A stretch of DNA of 64,000 nucleotides, from assembly GCA_934167825.1 (NCBI GenBank), contig CAKPLY010000002.1, positions 62,001 through 126,000 on the forward strand. Reading direction: 5' to 3'. A program made the position numbers and the translations under genes. The notes under the pieces are model-generated. The model did not search any database and was not told the DNA's origin. It was given only the letters and a program-made list of their open reading frames with translations. Source of the stretch: an uncultured Bacilli bacterium. Its GTDB lineage: Bacteria; Bacillota_I; Bacilli_A; RF39; UBA660. Position 1 is the stretch's first letter; each line of letters opens with the position of its first letter. This document shows positions 1-10,060 of this stretch, piece after piece.

Positions 1-946
1 CTTTAAATGTCTTTTGTGGTGAGTAACTCATAGATGTTTTTTGTGTTATGTTTTCTACCATACTTTTTGCCAAGTCATAATTAATATCTCCAGGTGTGTA
101 TAATTCAAGTCCATTTACTTTTGTGGAAACGTTACTATTCAAATGCAAGGATATAACATATTTTGCAAATACTTCGTGTGATATTTCTGCTCTTCCATTT
201 TTTCCATATTCTTCAAAATATTCTGTTTCTTTTAAACTGTTATCAGTTCTTGTTAATTTTACTTTAAAACCATAACCTTCTAGCTTTTCCTTTAAAACTT
301 TTGCTAACATCATTGTATAATCTTTTTCTTTTTTATCTCCCATAACTGCTCCAGGGTCTTTACCACCATGACCTGCATCTACAACTATATCATATATTTC
401 ATTATCTTGGTTTTCAGTTACACTAAGATTCATTATATTGTTATTTGTAGAAATTACTATTTTATTATTATATTTACTCATTGTATAGTATGTTGTATTT
501 TTATATTCTGTTTTGTTTTCCAAAGAATAATACTTGTATGTTGTTGTCTCTTTAGGCTCATTATTTTCTTCGATTTGTTCTTTTTTTCCTAGTCTCAATA
601 ATATTTGATAGTCTCCTTTTTCTATGTCATCTAATAATATTCCTTCATTAATTAATGTTGACATATTAAATGATATTGTATTTATATTTTCCTTGTAGTT
701 TATTTCATAACTTTTGAATTCTTTGTTGTTATATAATACTAAATCTATTGTATCATACGTTAGGTTTTCTATGGTTACTTCGCCAGATAAATTTAGGGTT
801 CTTCCATAAACGTAATAATTATTTATTTCTACTAATTCTTTTTCAATTGTAAGAGGGATTATTTTGTCTTTTGTTTTTTCTACATATACAACGTATCCTA
901 TTACTCCTAAAAATATTATTGTTATTATTAATATAAATTTCTTCAT
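1..946 (-). CDS. N-acetylmuramoyl-L-alanine amidase (Amidase_3), 3' end outside window
   Basis: Peptidoglycan hydrolase that cuts the bond between N-acetylmuramic acid and the stem peptide, acting outside the membrane. My translation from the ATG at 946 gives a single N-terminal hydrophobic segment (residues about 3-21), a beta-rich region of about 170 residues, then the Amidase_3 core with IVVDAGHGGKDPGA (first zinc His), and SLHLNS and GLELYTP further on. The frame is open to base 1, so the C-terminus is missing. The start overlaps the sufB stop by one base (TAATG), with GGAGG in the end of sufB as ribosome site, so the two are coupled. It may be a vegetative autolysin or a sporulation amidase; the sequence does not decide. 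Confidence 0.9.
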   Translation of the reverse strand, partial: MKKFILIITIIFLGVIGYVVYVEKTKDKIIPLTIEKELVEINNYYVYGRTLNLSGEVTIENLTYDTIDLVLYNNKEFKSYEINYKENINTISFNMSTLINEGILLDDIEKGDYQILLRLGKKEQIEENNEPKETTTYKYYSLENKTEYKNTTYYTMSKYNNKIVISTNNNIMNLSVTENQDNEIYDIVVDAGHGGKDPGAVMGDKKEKDYTMMLAKVLKEKLEGYGFKVKLTRTDNSLKETEYFEEYGKNGRAEISHEVFAKYVISLHLNSNVSTKVNGLELYTPGDINYDLAKSMVENITQKTSMSYSPQKTFK

Positions 947-2256
947 TAATTACCTCCTATATTTAGTGCCAACAATCTATTTAATTCAACGGCATATTCC
1001 AATGGTAGTTCTTCTCTAAAGACATTTATAAATCCTAGTACTACTAGTTCTTTAGCTTTTTCTTCATCTATTCCTCTTGACATTAGATAGAATAATTGGT
1101 CTTCTCTTATTTTAGAAACTGTTGCTTCATGTTCTAGAATGGATGAATTGTTATCTACAATGTTGTATGGTATTGTATCGCTTTTTGACATATTATCTAA
1201 CAAGATGGTATCACACTTTATGCTTGCTACAGAATTTGTCGCTTTTTTGCTTATTTTTGCTTTACCTCGATAATTGGCTGTTCCTCCATTTGATGCTATT
1301 GATTTACTTATGATATTGCTTTTAGTGTATGGCGCTAGATGAATCATTTTTGCACCTGTATCTTGAATTTGATTTAGTCCCGCTGACGCAACTGATATGC
1401 AATTTCCTCTAGCGTATGGACCTTTTAAGATACAACATGGATATTTCATATTTAACTTACTTCCAATGTTTCCATCAATCCATTCCATAAGTCCTTTTTC
1501 TTCTACTATTGCTCTTTTTGTTACTAAATTGTAGACATCACTAGACCAATTTTGTATAGTTGTGTAACGACATTTTGAGTTTTTACCAACATATATTTCT
1601 ACTACTGCTGCATGTAAGGCATCTTCAGTGTACGTTCTTGCAGTACAACCTTCTATATAATTTAATTCACTATTGTCATCTACAATTATTAGCGTCCTTT
1701 CAAATTGACCCATATTTTTAGAGTTTATCCTAAAATAACTTTGTAATGGTCTATCTAACTTTGTATTTTTAGGTATATAGATAAATGTTCCTCCACTCCA
1801 TACTGCGCCATTTAAACTTGTAAATTTATTTTCATCATATTTAACTAATTTATTAAAGTATTTTATGAATAAGTCTTTGTGTTTTTTATAGGCGGTATCA
1901 GTATCAAGAAATATTACATTTTTTTCTTTTAATTCTTCAATCATATTGTGATATATTACTTCACTATCATATTGAGCGCCAATTCCATCTAGATATTTTT
2001 TTTCAGCATTTATTACTCCTAAATCATCAAATTCTTTTTTTATTTCACATGATATATTATTCCAATTATCTGTTATATCATTTGTTCTTTCTTTATAATA
2101 TGTTATTTTGTCATAATCAATATTTATCTCTGGTCCAAAAGATGGATTAGGTAGACTATTAAATGATTCTAAGCACTTTAATCTAAAATTTAGCATATCT
2201 TCGTCTTCATTTTTTATTTTAGATATTTTTTTTATTACTTCGTGGGTTAATTTCAT
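946..2256 (-). CDS. sufB: Fe-S cluster assembly scaffold SufB
   Basis: Scaffold subunit of the SUF iron-sulfur cluster assembly complex in the cytoplasm. The C-terminal two thirds carry the SufB/SufD beta-helix family pattern, including YIEGCTA followed by DALHAAVVEIYV, SVASAGLNQIQDTG and GTANYRGK; the usual late NVFREELPLEYAVELNRLL tail is present. About 436 residues, slightly shorter than typical SufB (about 465). I chose the ATG at 2256 because AAAGGTG lies just upstream; ten further in-frame codons reach 2286. In most Firmicutes sufB closes a sufCDSUB operon. Here no other suf gene is present and it is coupled to an amidase, so it is an orphan copy within this window. Confidence 0.92.
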   Translation of the reverse strand: MKLTHEVIKKISKIKNEDEDMLNFRLKCLESFNSLPNPSFGPEINIDYDKITYYKERTNDITDNWNNISCEIKKEFDDLGVINAEKKYLDGIGAQYDSEVIYHNMIEELKEKNVIFLDTDTAYKKHKDLFIKYFNKLVKYDENKFTSLNGAVWSGGTFIYIPKNTKLDRPLQSYFRINSKNMGQFERTLIIVDDNSELNYIEGCTARTYTEDALHAAVVEIYVGKNSKCRYTTIQNWSSDVYNLVTKRAIVEEKGLMEWIDGNIGSKLNMKYPCCILKGPYARGNCISVASAGLNQIQDTGAKMIHLAPYTKSNIISKSIASNGGTANYRGKAKISKKATNSVASIKCDTILLDNMSKSDTIPYNIVDNNSSILEHEATVSKIREDQLFYLMSRGIDEEKAKELVVLGFINVFREELPLEYAVELNRLLALNIGGN

Positions 2257-2359
2257 GTTATCACCTTTCTTTATATTATACAGCAAAAGTTAAGTTTTAT
2301 AAAGGAATTTGACTTATTTACATAAAAAATAAAAGAATAAGTAAAGTCAATTACTTATC

Positions 2360-2869
2360 TTAATCCATTGTCAACCAATCTTCTCCTTTGAATGGTTCTG
2401 TTCTTAATAAGTTAGGGTAATCTTGTTGTCTTAATACTTCATATACCATTATTGCAACACAGTTTGATAGATTTAAACTTCGTACATTATCTGTTGATGG
2501 TATCCTTAAACATCTATCTAAGTAGTTTCTTAGTAGTGTCTTTGGTATGCCTGTTGATTCTTTACCAAAAAACAAATATATATTTTTAGATTTATCGCTG
2601 TAATCAAATGATGTATGTGGTTTTTTTCCATATCTTGTAAGGAAATAGAATTCTCCTGTGTTTTTACTTAAAAAGTCTTCAAAATTTTCATATACAAAAT
2701 ATTTTACTTTATCTATATAATTTACTCCACTTCTTTTTACGTATTTGTCTTCTAAACTGAATCCTAGTGGTTTTATTAAATGTAAAATGGAATTTGTCGC
2801 AGCACATGTTCTCATTATGTTACCGGTATTTGTAGGTATTTCTGGTTCATATAGTACAATATTAATCAT
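2360..2869 (-). CDS. trmL: tRNA (cytidine(34)-2'-O)-methyltransferase TrmL
   Basis: SPOUT-class methyltransferase that adds a 2'-O-methyl group to the wobble base of certain leucine tRNAs. The protein begins INIVLYEPEIPTNTGNIMRT, the TrmL N-terminal signature, and has the SPOUT knot motifs LFFGKESTGIP and RIPSTDNVRSLNLSNCVAI near the C-terminus. The length of 169 residues is usual. The start overlaps the end of the upstream thioredoxin-like gene by 8 bases, so the two are co-translated. Confidence 0.95.
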   Translation of the reverse strand: MINIVLYEPEIPTNTGNIMRTCAATNSILHLIKPLGFSLEDKYVKRSGVNYIDKVKYFVYENFEDFLSKNTGEFYFLTRYGKKPHTSFDYSDKSKNIYLFFGKESTGIPKTLLRNYLDRCLRIPSTDNVRSLNLSNCVAIMVYEVLRQQDYPNLLRTEPFKGEDWLTMD

Positions 2870-3383
2870 CTTTTACTACGCCTTCTTCTTTTAAAAATTT
2901 TAGTAAAGAGTTAGTATCATAGTTTGTTTCTTTTATGTCATATATTTTCTCTAAATTACCTTTTTTAAATACTAATAAGCATGGTATATCTAATATGGAT
3001 TTGTCTACAACTTGATACTTTTTTGATGCTTCATCTTTTGCTTTTTTATCATTGTTTATTTCAGTTAAATCGAGATATAGTATTTTGTCTTTAAGAGAAT
3101 TATCTATTATCAACGTTTTAAATTTTAATTCAAAATCTCTAATATTAGAGTCTTCTAAAACTGAAACATATACATATGCATCTTTGTTTTCTAATATATA
3201 GTCGTTTAGTTCGTTATAGTTTATTACTTGTAAATATCTATCTATTATTTGTGTATTTAGTTTACTTTCTTCATATGTTAAATACCATAAATAAAAATAG
3301 AATAATAGTAATAACGATACTAAAATTACTCCTGATAAGATAATATAATTTTTTATTGGTACCTCACGTTTAATTTTGTTCAT
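2862..3383 (-). CDS. Membrane-anchored thioredoxin-fold protein without CxxC
   Basis: The 173-residue protein has a short basic N-terminus, one membrane segment (about residues 12-33) and a soluble domain that looks thioredoxin-like. I base the fold on the C-terminal ILDIPCLLVFKKGNL, which resembles the cis-proline strand and following hairpin of thioredoxins, and on the preceding alternating strands and helices. The usual CxxC redox pair is absent, so disulfide chemistry is unlikely; a binding or adaptor role is possible. An AAAGGAGATGG ribosome site precedes the ATG. It overlaps trmL by 8 bases. Function unknown. Confidence 0.7.
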   Translation of the reverse strand: MNKIKREVPIKNYIILSGVILVSLLLLFYFYLWYLTYEESKLNTQIIDRYLQVINYNELNDYILENKDAYVYVSVLEDSNIRDFELKFKTLIIDNSLKDKILYLDLTEINNDKKAKDEASKKYQVVDKSILDIPCLLVFKKGNLEKIYDIKETNYDTNSLLKFLKEEGVVKDD

Positions 3384-3493
3384 AATACCATCTCCTTTTA
3401 TAATTTTATCAGTATTTTTAGGTTTTGTAAATATTTATATTAAATTATATGTATTTTTTTACTTTATATGTTATAATACTTGTGGTGTTTTAT

Positions 3494-4105
3494 ATGAAAG
3501 AAAATTATGCAAAAAAATTAGAAGAACTTATAAGCACGTTAGACTATAAACCAAAATTACTTCTTCATAGTTGTTGTGCTCCTTGTAGTAGTTATGTTAT
3601 TTCTTATTTGAAAGACTATTTTGATATTACTATTCTTTATTATAATCCAAATATATATCCTTATGAGGAATATTTGAAAAGAAAAGAAGAGCAGATTAGA
3701 TTTATAAAGAACTTTGATAATGTTAAGTTTATGGATTGTGATTATGATAATGATACATATAATGATTTAATTAAAGGGTTAGAAAACGAACCTGAAAGGG
3801 GCAGTAGATGTACTGTTTGTTTTGAATTAAGACTTAGAAATACTGCGATTAAGGGTATGGAAAATGGTTTTCAGTATTTTGGTACTACTCTCACTGTTAG
3901 CCCTTACAAGAATTCATATCTTATTAATAAAATTGGGTTGGAGTTAGAAAATGAGTATGGCATAAAATGGTTAGTAAGTGATTTTAAGAAGAATGATGGG
4001 TACAAAAAATCTATTTTATACTCAAAAGAATTTAATTTATATAGACAAGATTATTGTGGATGTATTTATTCAAAGATAGAAAGAGAAAAGAAAACTAGAG
4101 ATTAA
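3494..4105 (+). CDS. queH: Epoxyqueuosine reductase QueH
   Basis: QueH (formerly DUF208) carries out the last step of queuosine synthesis in tRNA, reducing epoxyqueuosine, and is the non-homologous replacement for QueG. Seen here: LLLHSCCAPCSS, the adjacent-cysteine motif, then RCTVCFELRL and YRQDYCGC, which together give the conserved metal-binding cysteines. I chose the ATG at 3494, giving about 203 residues; the longer reading frame from 3449 adds a hydrophobic stretch without homology and lacks a better ribosome site. It is transcribed alone on the plus strand and ends in a hairpin terminator overlapping its stop. Confidence 0.93.
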   Translation: MKENYAKKLEELISTLDYKPKLLLHSCCAPCSSYVISYLKDYFDITILYYNPNIYPYEEYLKRKEEQIRFIKNFDNVKFMDCDYDNDTYNDLIKGLENEPERGSRCTVCFELRLRNTAIKGMENGFQYFGTTLTVSPYKNSYLINKIGLELENEYGIKWLVSDFKKNDGYKKSILYSKEFNLYRQDYCGCIYSKIEREKKTRD

Positions 4106-4121
4106 TTATAAGTCTCTAGTT
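4093..4121. terminator. Bidirectional terminator between queH and the Asn-rich gene
   Basis: Perfect 9-bp inverted repeat AACTAGAGA / TCTCTAGTT with a run of T after it on the plus strand. It overlaps the queH stop codon and lies between converging genes. Confidence 0.8.
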
Positions 4122-4125
4122 ATTT

Positions 4126-5142
4126 TTATGTTAATATACTTGTTACTAGTTTTATACTTCCTACTAATACAAGTCCTAACCAAATTATTACTATTGGAAT
4201 TGTAAATACTTTTCCTGATAGTTTTTTTACTTTTACATTTGGTTGCATTGGTAAATTTTCTTGGTATGGCATTGTTTGCGGAACTACGTTATCGTTTTGT
4301 GGCATCATTCCATTTGTCATCACACCATTTGGCATATTATTTTGAGAATTATTTGGCATTTGATTTACAATGCCTTGATTTTGTGGTATTGGGTTATTCA
4401 TTGGTTGATTATTCATACCATTATTTACTTGTGCATTATTATTTACAAATTGTGCGTTATTATCATTATTATTTGGTAAAACTGCACTATTCATTTTTAT
4501 ATTGTTTTCTTCATATGGACTATTTGCTAATACTACATCTGTTTTTGGCTCTGGTTCAGGCACATTATTAATCGAATTTTGAACAGGTGCTTGAACTTGA
4601 CCATTATTTACAAATCCTGGATTGTTGAATTGTTGAGGCATTTGCTGTTCAAGATTAGGGACAGTAGTTTGAGGATTAGGATTAGGAATATTATTTACGG
4701 CATTTACATTATTAAGACTCTTATTAATTTCTTCGAGTGGTATTTCTGCGGTTGCTTCTCTTAATGCTTGTTGTAAATTTGTTTCTTCTCCTATATTGAT
4801 AATAGGTCTTTGTGGATGTTCTATATTTTTTACTTTGTCGTAAAATGCCTTAACTTTAGTTACTATTGAAGACTTTATTGTAGCAACATATGTGCTTTGT
4901 AAAGTAAAATTACTATTTTGAATATCTCTTTTTCCTTTTAAACTTAGTCCACTGAAACTCATACTTTTAATTTCCAATTTATCATAATCAACCTCTAATG
5001 ATACGGATATTTTGCTTAATAAATCTATTACTTTTTGTACTTGATTTTTGCTTACGTTGAATGGTAAATTTACTTTGGCAATATCTATTTCTCTTATACG
5101 TTGATTTCCTATCATTCTGTTATTTATAACTACGCTAGACAT
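4126..5142 (-). CDS. Tail-anchored protein with Asn/Pro/Gln-rich linker
   Basis: About 338 residues in three parts: an N-terminal folded region (about 1-125) with mixed strands and helices, a long low-complexity linker (about 130-300) dominated by Asn, Pro, Gln and Met, and a hydrophobic segment very near the C-terminus after a KVKKLSGK stretch. This suggests a cytoplasmic domain tethered to the membrane by its tail. The GTG at 5151 sits inside the ribosome site AGAGGTG, so I chose the ATG at 5142. It directly follows a DUF1292 gene. I recognise no family; function unknown. Confidence 0.75.
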   Translation of the reverse strand: MSSVVINNRMIGNQRIREIDIAKVNLPFNVSKNQVQKVIDLLSKISVSLEVDYDKLEIKSMSFSGLSLKGKRDIQNSNFTLQSTYVATIKSSIVTKVKAFYDKVKNIEHPQRPIINIGEETNLQQALREATAEIPLEEINKSLNNVNAVNNIPNPNPQTTVPNLEQQMPQQFNNPGFVNNGQVQAPVQNSINNVPEPEPKTDVVLANSPYEENNIKMNSAVLPNNNDNNAQFVNNNAQVNNGMNNQPMNNPIPQNQGIVNQMPNNSQNNMPNGVMTNGMMPQNDNVVPQTMPYQENLPMQPNVKVKKLSGKVFTIPIVIIWLGLVLVGSIKLVTSILT

Positions 5143-5154
5143 ATTTTTCACCTC

Positions 5155-5406
5155 TTATAATGGTAATTTAATTATTTCTTTTACAATATTATCAATTTTT
5201 TGTTTTGTTTCTAATGAGTCAATGTCTTTTAGAATGTCGTTTCCGTTTTGGTCTTTTACGATTTGAGACACAAAAATATTTGCAGTTTCAACATCTCTAT
5301 CAATACTATATACTGCATATTCTATATTATCATTTTCAAATATTGTTATTAAATTTGCTTCTCTTTCTATACCTTTTTCATCTGTTACTTTAAATTTTCT
5401 ATCCAT
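5155..5406 (-). CDS. DUF1292 family protein (YrzB-like)
   Basis: Small 83-residue protein with the DUF1292 pattern: a beta-rich acidic domain running ITIFENDNIEYAVYSID, then a hydrophobic strand and a short C-terminal helix. The family is widespread in Firmicutes and is usually linked to the alaS/yrrK locus; its biochemical role is unknown. Here it is followed after a 12-base gap by the Asn-rich tail-anchored protein. An AGGAG ribosome site precedes the ATG. Confidence 0.8.
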   Translation of the reverse strand: MDRKFKVTDEKGIEREANLITIFENDNIEYAVYSIDRDVETANIFVSQIVKDQNGNDILKDIDSLETKQKIDNIVKEIIKLPL

Positions 5407-5524
5407 TTTTACTCCTCCGTTTATATAATTACCATTTCTTGGCTACTTTATACTATATTTAATATAACATATTTTTTTATTTTATTCAATAAATTTTTTG
5501 TCTTTTTACTAACTTTTTTAAATA

Positions 5525-5553
5525 TAGACAAATATTAGTTGATTTGTTATAAT
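5525..5553 (+). promoter_or_regulatory. Sigma-A-like promoter of the YlmD gene
   Basis: TAGACA, a 17-base spacer and TATAAT, about 30 bases upstream of the chosen start codon. Confidence 0.6.
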
Positions 5554-5581
5554 AATTTTATAGTATATGGTGGTGAATAGA

Positions 5582-6340
5582 ATGTTCGAAAAAAATAATT
5601 TACTATTTTTTGAAGATTTAGCTAATGATGATAATATAATTCACTTTTTTTCTAAAAAACCTTTTAATTTTAGTAAAAAGAATATCAATAGTAAAATTAT
5701 TATGGAAAATTATACAAATATTATGAATAATTTAAATTTTAGTTTTGATTATGTGAGAGATTGTGTACAAAAACATACTAGCAATATTGTTATATTAAAT
5801 GATAGTAATAAGAATGATACTTCCTTTGATAATGCTGATGGAATTATTACTAATCTTAAGAATATACCTATTGTTACTTATTATGCGGATTGTCAACCTA
5901 TATTAATTTATGATCCTATAAAAAATGTCGTTGGTAATATTCATTCTGGATGGAGAGGTACTACAAAAAAAATTATTGTTAATGCAATAAATATTATGAA
6001 AAATGAATTTAATTGTAATGTATTAGATATAAAAGTTTATATAGGACCTTGTATACATAAGTGCTGTTTTGAGGTTGATGAAGATGTTTTTGATATTTTT
6101 AGAGAAAATTTTAATAATATAAATAAATTTACAAAGATAGTAAAGAAAAACAATGACAAATCAAAATACTACATTGATACTGTTGGAATTAATATTTCTT
6201 TGCTTAGAAATTTGGGAATTTTGGATGAAAATATTTTTTATTCAAATATATGTACCAAGTGTAATTATAAAGATATTTATTCTTATAGAGCAGAACCCTT
6301 TAATAATGGAAGAAATATTGCTTTTATATGTCTTAAATAG
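5582..6340 (+). CDS. YlmD/YfiH family purine nucleoside phosphorylase (laccase-domain protein)
   Basis: Member of the YfiH/LACC1 family, zinc-containing enzymes shown in homologues to phosphorolyse purine nucleosides and deaminate adenosine. Visible motifs: TYYADCQPILIYDP, NIHSGWRGT, IGPCIHKCCFEV and NICTKCN, with the conserved Cys and His ligands present. Length of about 252 residues is usual. I chose the ATG at 5582 because GGTGGTGA lies five bases upstream; the GTG at 5567 would lie before that site. Single-gene unit facing rpoC. Confidence 0.9.
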   Translation: MFEKNNLLFFEDLANDDNIIHFFSKKPFNFSKKNINSKIIMENYTNIMNNLNFSFDYVRDCVQKHTSNIVILNDSNKNDTSFDNADGIITNLKNIPIVTYYADCQPILIYDPIKNVVGNIHSGWRGTTKKIIVNAINIMKNEFNCNVLDIKVYIGPCIHKCCFEVDEDVFDIFRENFNNINKFTKIVKKNNDKSKYYIDTVGINISLLRNLGILDENIFYSNICTKCNYKDIYSYRAEPFNNGRNIAFICLK

Positions 6341-6400
6341 AAACAAAATATTTAATTAATCTTCTTAACTTTAATTAGTGTTTTTATAAATAGAAATACA

Positions 6401-6432
6401 AAAAAATCGTTGGTTTAATCAACGATTTTTTT
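6401..6432. terminator. Bidirectional terminator between ylmD and rpoC
   Basis: AAATCGTTG / CAACGATTT inverted repeat flanked by A-run and T-run, ending at the rpoC stop codon. It should stop transcription from both converging genes. Confidence 0.9.
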
Positions 6433-6433
6433 A

Positions 6434-9400
6434 CTAATCTAAAAATTCTTCTTCAAGAACTTCTGATGCGTCATCATCAAAGAATTCTTTTTCTAATGTA
6501 TATCCTACATCCATATATTCTTTGCATCCTGTTCCTGCAGGGATTAATTTACCAATTATTACATTTTCTTTTAATCCGTGTAGATTATCAACTTTACCTT
6601 TAACTGATGCTTCAGTTAAGATTCTAGTTGTTTCTTGGAATGATGCAGCTGATAAGAATGAATCTGTTTCTAGTGAGGCTTTTGTTATACCAAGTAAAAT
6701 TGGTTGACCAATTGCAGGTTTTTTACCCTTAATGATAACATCTTTATTTCCTTCAGTAAATTCACTTATATTTACTGTTGTGCTTGGTATAAAGTTTGTA
6801 TCTCCAGCATCCATTACTCTTATTTTAGAAATCATCCTTTTAGCAATCAATTCAACGTGTTTATCATTGATATCAACACCTTGTGAACGATATACTTTTT
6901 GAACTTCTTTTAAAATATATTGTTGTACTGTATTTGGATCTGTTACTACAAGCAACTCTTTTGGAGAGACGTTACCTTCAGTAATTCTGTCTCCTGCAGA
7001 TACTTCTTGTCCTTTTTCAACACGAAGTTTTGCTCCATATAGTGTTACATGTTCTCTTACTTCTTTATCATTCTTAATGTATACTTTAAATTTGCCATTT
7101 GCATCCTCAATTTTAGATACAACACCATCAATTTCAGCAATTGTTGCCTTACCTTTTGGCATTCTCGCTTCAAATAATTCTTCAACACGAGGTAAACCTT
7201 GCGTAATGTCTGTTCCTGCTACACCACCAGTATGGAATGTACGCATTGTTAATTGTGTACCTGGTTCACCAATTGATTGTGCACCCATAATTCCTACTGC
7301 TTCACCTATTTCAACAATATTTCCTGTTGCAAGGTTTCTACCATAACATTTTTGACATACACCATGATTTGTTCTACATGTTAATGCTGTTCTTATTTCT
7401 ACTTCTTCAATTCCTGCTTTAATAATTTTATCAGCAATTGCTTCAGTAATTAATTCATTTTTATCTACTATTAATTCTTTAGTTTCTGGGTTGATAACTT
7501 TTTTACTTGTAAATCTTCCCATAATTCTGTCATATAATGGTTCAATTATTCCATCTTTATCATCTTTAAATGCACTTACTAGTACACCTTGAGTCGTACC
7601 GCAATCTTCTTCTCTTACAATTATGTCTTGTGCTACGTCAACTAAACGTCTTGTCATATAACCAGAGTCTGCTGTTTTTAATGCAGTATCTGCACTACCC
7701 TTACGAGCACCATGTGTTGATAAGAAGAATTCTGATACAGTAAGTCCTTCACGGAAGTTTGATTTAACTGGTATTTCTACTGACTCACCATTTGGTTTTG
7801 CCATTAATCCACGCATACCTGCAAGTTGTACGAAGTTAGAAATTGAACCACGGGCTTTTGAATTCATCATTATGAAGATTGGGTTATCTTCAAGAGTTTT
7901 AGCATAAACTTCCAACTCCTTCTTTATTTCTTCTTTTGCTTTATCCCATACATCAATTACTAATTGATATCTTTCTTTATCAGTTATTAGTCCTCTTTGG
8001 AATTGCTTATTAATCTTCTTAACTTCTGATTCGCCTTTTTCAATTATTTCTGCTTTGTTTTTACTTACAACGATATCACTTGCTGCTATTGTTATACCAG
8101 AATATGTAGAATATTTGAATCCTAAATCTTTTAATTTATCTAGCATTATTGATGTTTCAGTAGTTTTATAACGTTTAAACATCTGTGCTATTATTTTTTC
8201 TAGTGTACCTTTATTAAAAGGTTTTGCTAAAGGTATTTTGTCTAGTTCTTCTTTTAAGTCTTTTCCATATTCAATAAAGTATTTTGCAGGTGTAATTCCT
8301 TCAATATTTTCATCTGTTGGTTCATTTATAAAAGGGAATGAATCTGGTAATATTTCATTGAATGTAATTTTACCTACAGTTGTTACAAAATATTTATCTT
8401 TGTTACTGTCTAAGAATACTTTATGTTTAAATGAATTTACAGGAATTAATACTCTTGTGTGAAGCGTTAATTCTCTTCTTTGATAAGCCATTAAAGCTTC
8501 ATTTGTATTTTTAAATACTCTTCCTTCACCCTCAAGTCCTTTTTTCTCCATAGTAATATAATAGTTACCAAGAATCATATCTTGTGATGGAGTAACAATT
8601 GGTTTTCCATCTTTTGGACTTAGGATATTGTTTGAACCAAGCATTAAGATTCTCGCTTCTGCTTTAGCTTCTTCTGATAGTGGTACATGGACAGCCATTT
8701 GGTCACCATCGAAGTCTGCATTAAATGCTGTTGTAACAAGTGGATGCAATCTTATTGCTCTTCCAGAAATTAATTTTGGTTCGAATGCTTGAATACCAAG
8801 TCTGTGTAATGTTGGAGCACGGTTTAACATAACTGGATGTTCTTTTATTACATCTTCAACTATATCCCATACTTTAGGATCTTGATTTTCAATCATTCTT
8901 TTTGCTGATTTAATATTGTTTGCTATTTCCTTTGATACTAGGCCATTTATTACATGTGGTTTAAATAATTCTAGTGCCATTTCTTTTGGTATACCACATT
9001 GATACATTTTTAGATCTGGTCCTACAACGATAACTGAACGACCTGAATAGTCAACACGTTTACCTAATAGATTTTGTCTAAAACGACCTTGTTTACCTTT
9101 TAGCATTGATGAAAGAGATTTTAATGCGCGATTTCCTGCGCCTGTTACACTTCTTCCACGACGTCCATTATCAAATAATGAATCTACCGCTTCTTGTAAC
9201 ATACGTTTTTCATTTTGAACAATTATAGTTGGAGCACCTAATTCCATAAGTTTTTTCAAACGATTATTTCTATTAATTACTCTTCTATATAAATCATTCA
9301 AATCAGATGTCGCAAATCTTCCACCATCTAGTTGAATCATTGGTCTTAACTCAGGTGGAATAACAGGCAATGCTTCTAATATCATCCATTCAGGTTTGTT

Positions 9401-10060
9401 TCCTGATGTTACAAATGCATTAATTACTTCAAGACGTTTAACTAATCTTGTTCTTCTTTGACCTGTTGCATTTTCTAATTCCTTTTCAATATCTGTTAAC
9501 TCTTTGTTAACGTCAACTTCACTTAGTAATTCTTTTACTGCTTCTGCACCCATACCTACTCTAAATGTATTACCATATTTTTCGTAGTATGCTCTATATT
9601 CTTTATCTGATAGAGTTTGTTTTTTTATTAATGTTGTTGCTCCTGGATCCAATACTACATAAGATACGAAATAGATTACTTCTTCAAGATCTCTTGGTGA
9701 CATATCAAGGCATAATCCAATATATGACGGAATACCTTTTACATACCATATGTGACTTACTGGTGTTGCAAGTTCAATGTGTCCCATTCTCTCTCTTCTT
9801 ACTGAAGATTTTGTTACTTCAACTCCACAACGGTCACAAACTATATTCTTGTATCTTAATCTTTTATATTTTCCACAACTACATTCGTAGTCTCTTGTTG
9901 GTCCAAATATTTTTTCGCAATATAGGCCATCTCTTTCTGGTTTCAATGTTCTATAATTTATTGTTTCTGGTTTAAGAACTTCTCCATAACTCCATGAACG
10001 GATTTTTTCTGGAGAAGCAATCCCTATTCTTAAAGCTTTAAAATTATTTGCTTTTAACAT
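6434..10060 (-). CDS. rpoC: RNA polymerase subunit beta-prime
   Basis: Catalytic subunit of RNA polymerase. The catalytic Mg-binding loop [12 protein letters not shown] is intact; the N-terminal zinc site (CSCGK...CDRCGVEV) and the second zinc site ([14 protein letters not shown]) are complete; the trigger-loop region with [18 protein letters not shown] is present. 1208 residues, the usual Firmicutes length without the large gammaproteobacterial insertion. The start ATG overlaps the rpoB stop by one base (TAATG), and the ribosome site GGAGGTGATT lies inside the last rpoB codons, so translation is coupled. Confidence 0.99.
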   Translation of the reverse strand: MLKANNFKALRIGIASPEKIRSWSYGEVLKPETINYRTLKPERDGLYCEKIFGPTRDYECSCGKYKRLRYKNIVCDRCGVEVTKSSVRRERMGHIELATPVSHIWYVKGIPSYIGLCLDMSPRDLEEVIYFVSYVVLDPGATTLIKKQTLSDKEYRAYYEKYGNTFRVGMGAEAVKELLSEVDVNKELTDIEKELENATGQRRTRLVKRLEVINAFVTSGNKPEWMILEALPVIPPELRPMIQLDGGRFATSDLNDLYRRVINRNNRLKKLMELGAPTIIVQNEKRMLQEAVDSLFDNGRRGRSVTGAGNRALKSLSSMLKGKQGRFRQNLLGKRVDYSGRSVIVVGPDLKMYQCGIPKEMALELFKPHVINGLVSKEIANNIKSAKRMIENQDPKVWDIVEDVIKEHPVMLNRAPTLHRLGIQAFEPKLISGRAIRLHPLVTTAFNADFDGDQMAVHVPLSEEAKAEARILMLGSNNILSPKDGKPIVTPSQDMILGNYYITMEKKGLEGEGRVFKNTNEALMAYQRRELTLHTRVLIPVNSFKHKVFLDSNKDKYFVTTVGKITFNEILPDSFPFINEPTDENIEGITPAKYFIEYGKDLKEELDKIPLAKPFNKGTLEKIIAQMFKRYKTTETSIMLDKLKDLGFKYSTYSGITIAASDIVVSKNKAEIIEKGESEVKKINKQFQRGLITDKERYQLVIDVWDKAKEEIKKELEVYAKTLEDNPIFIMMNSKARGSISNFVQLAGMRGLMAKPNGESVEIPVKSNFREGLTVSEFFLSTHGARKGSADTALKTADSGYMTRRLVDVAQDIIVREEDCGTTQGVLVSAFKDDKDGIIEPLYDRIMGRFTSKKVINPETKELIVDKNELITEAIADKIIKAGIEEVEIRTALTCRTNHGVCQKCYGRNLATGNIVEIGEAVGIMGAQSIGEPGTQLTMRTFHTGGVAGTDITQGLPRVEELFEARMPKGKATIAEIDGVVSKIEDANGKFKVYIKNDKEVREHVTLYGAKLRVEKGQEVSAGDRITEGNVSPKELLVVTDPNTVQQYILKEVQKVYRSQGVDINDKHVELIAKRMISKIRVMDAGDTNFIPSTTVNISEFTEGNKDVIIKGKKPAIGQPILLGITKASLETDSFLSAASFQETTRILTEASVKGKVDNLHGLKENVIIGKLIPAGTGCKEYMDVGYTLEKEFFDDDASEVLEEEFLD

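Noticed and set aside
5407..5524. Extra gene or RNA before ylmD
   Set aside because: Only AT-rich sequence with stops in all frames; nothing beyond the two divergent promoters is supported.
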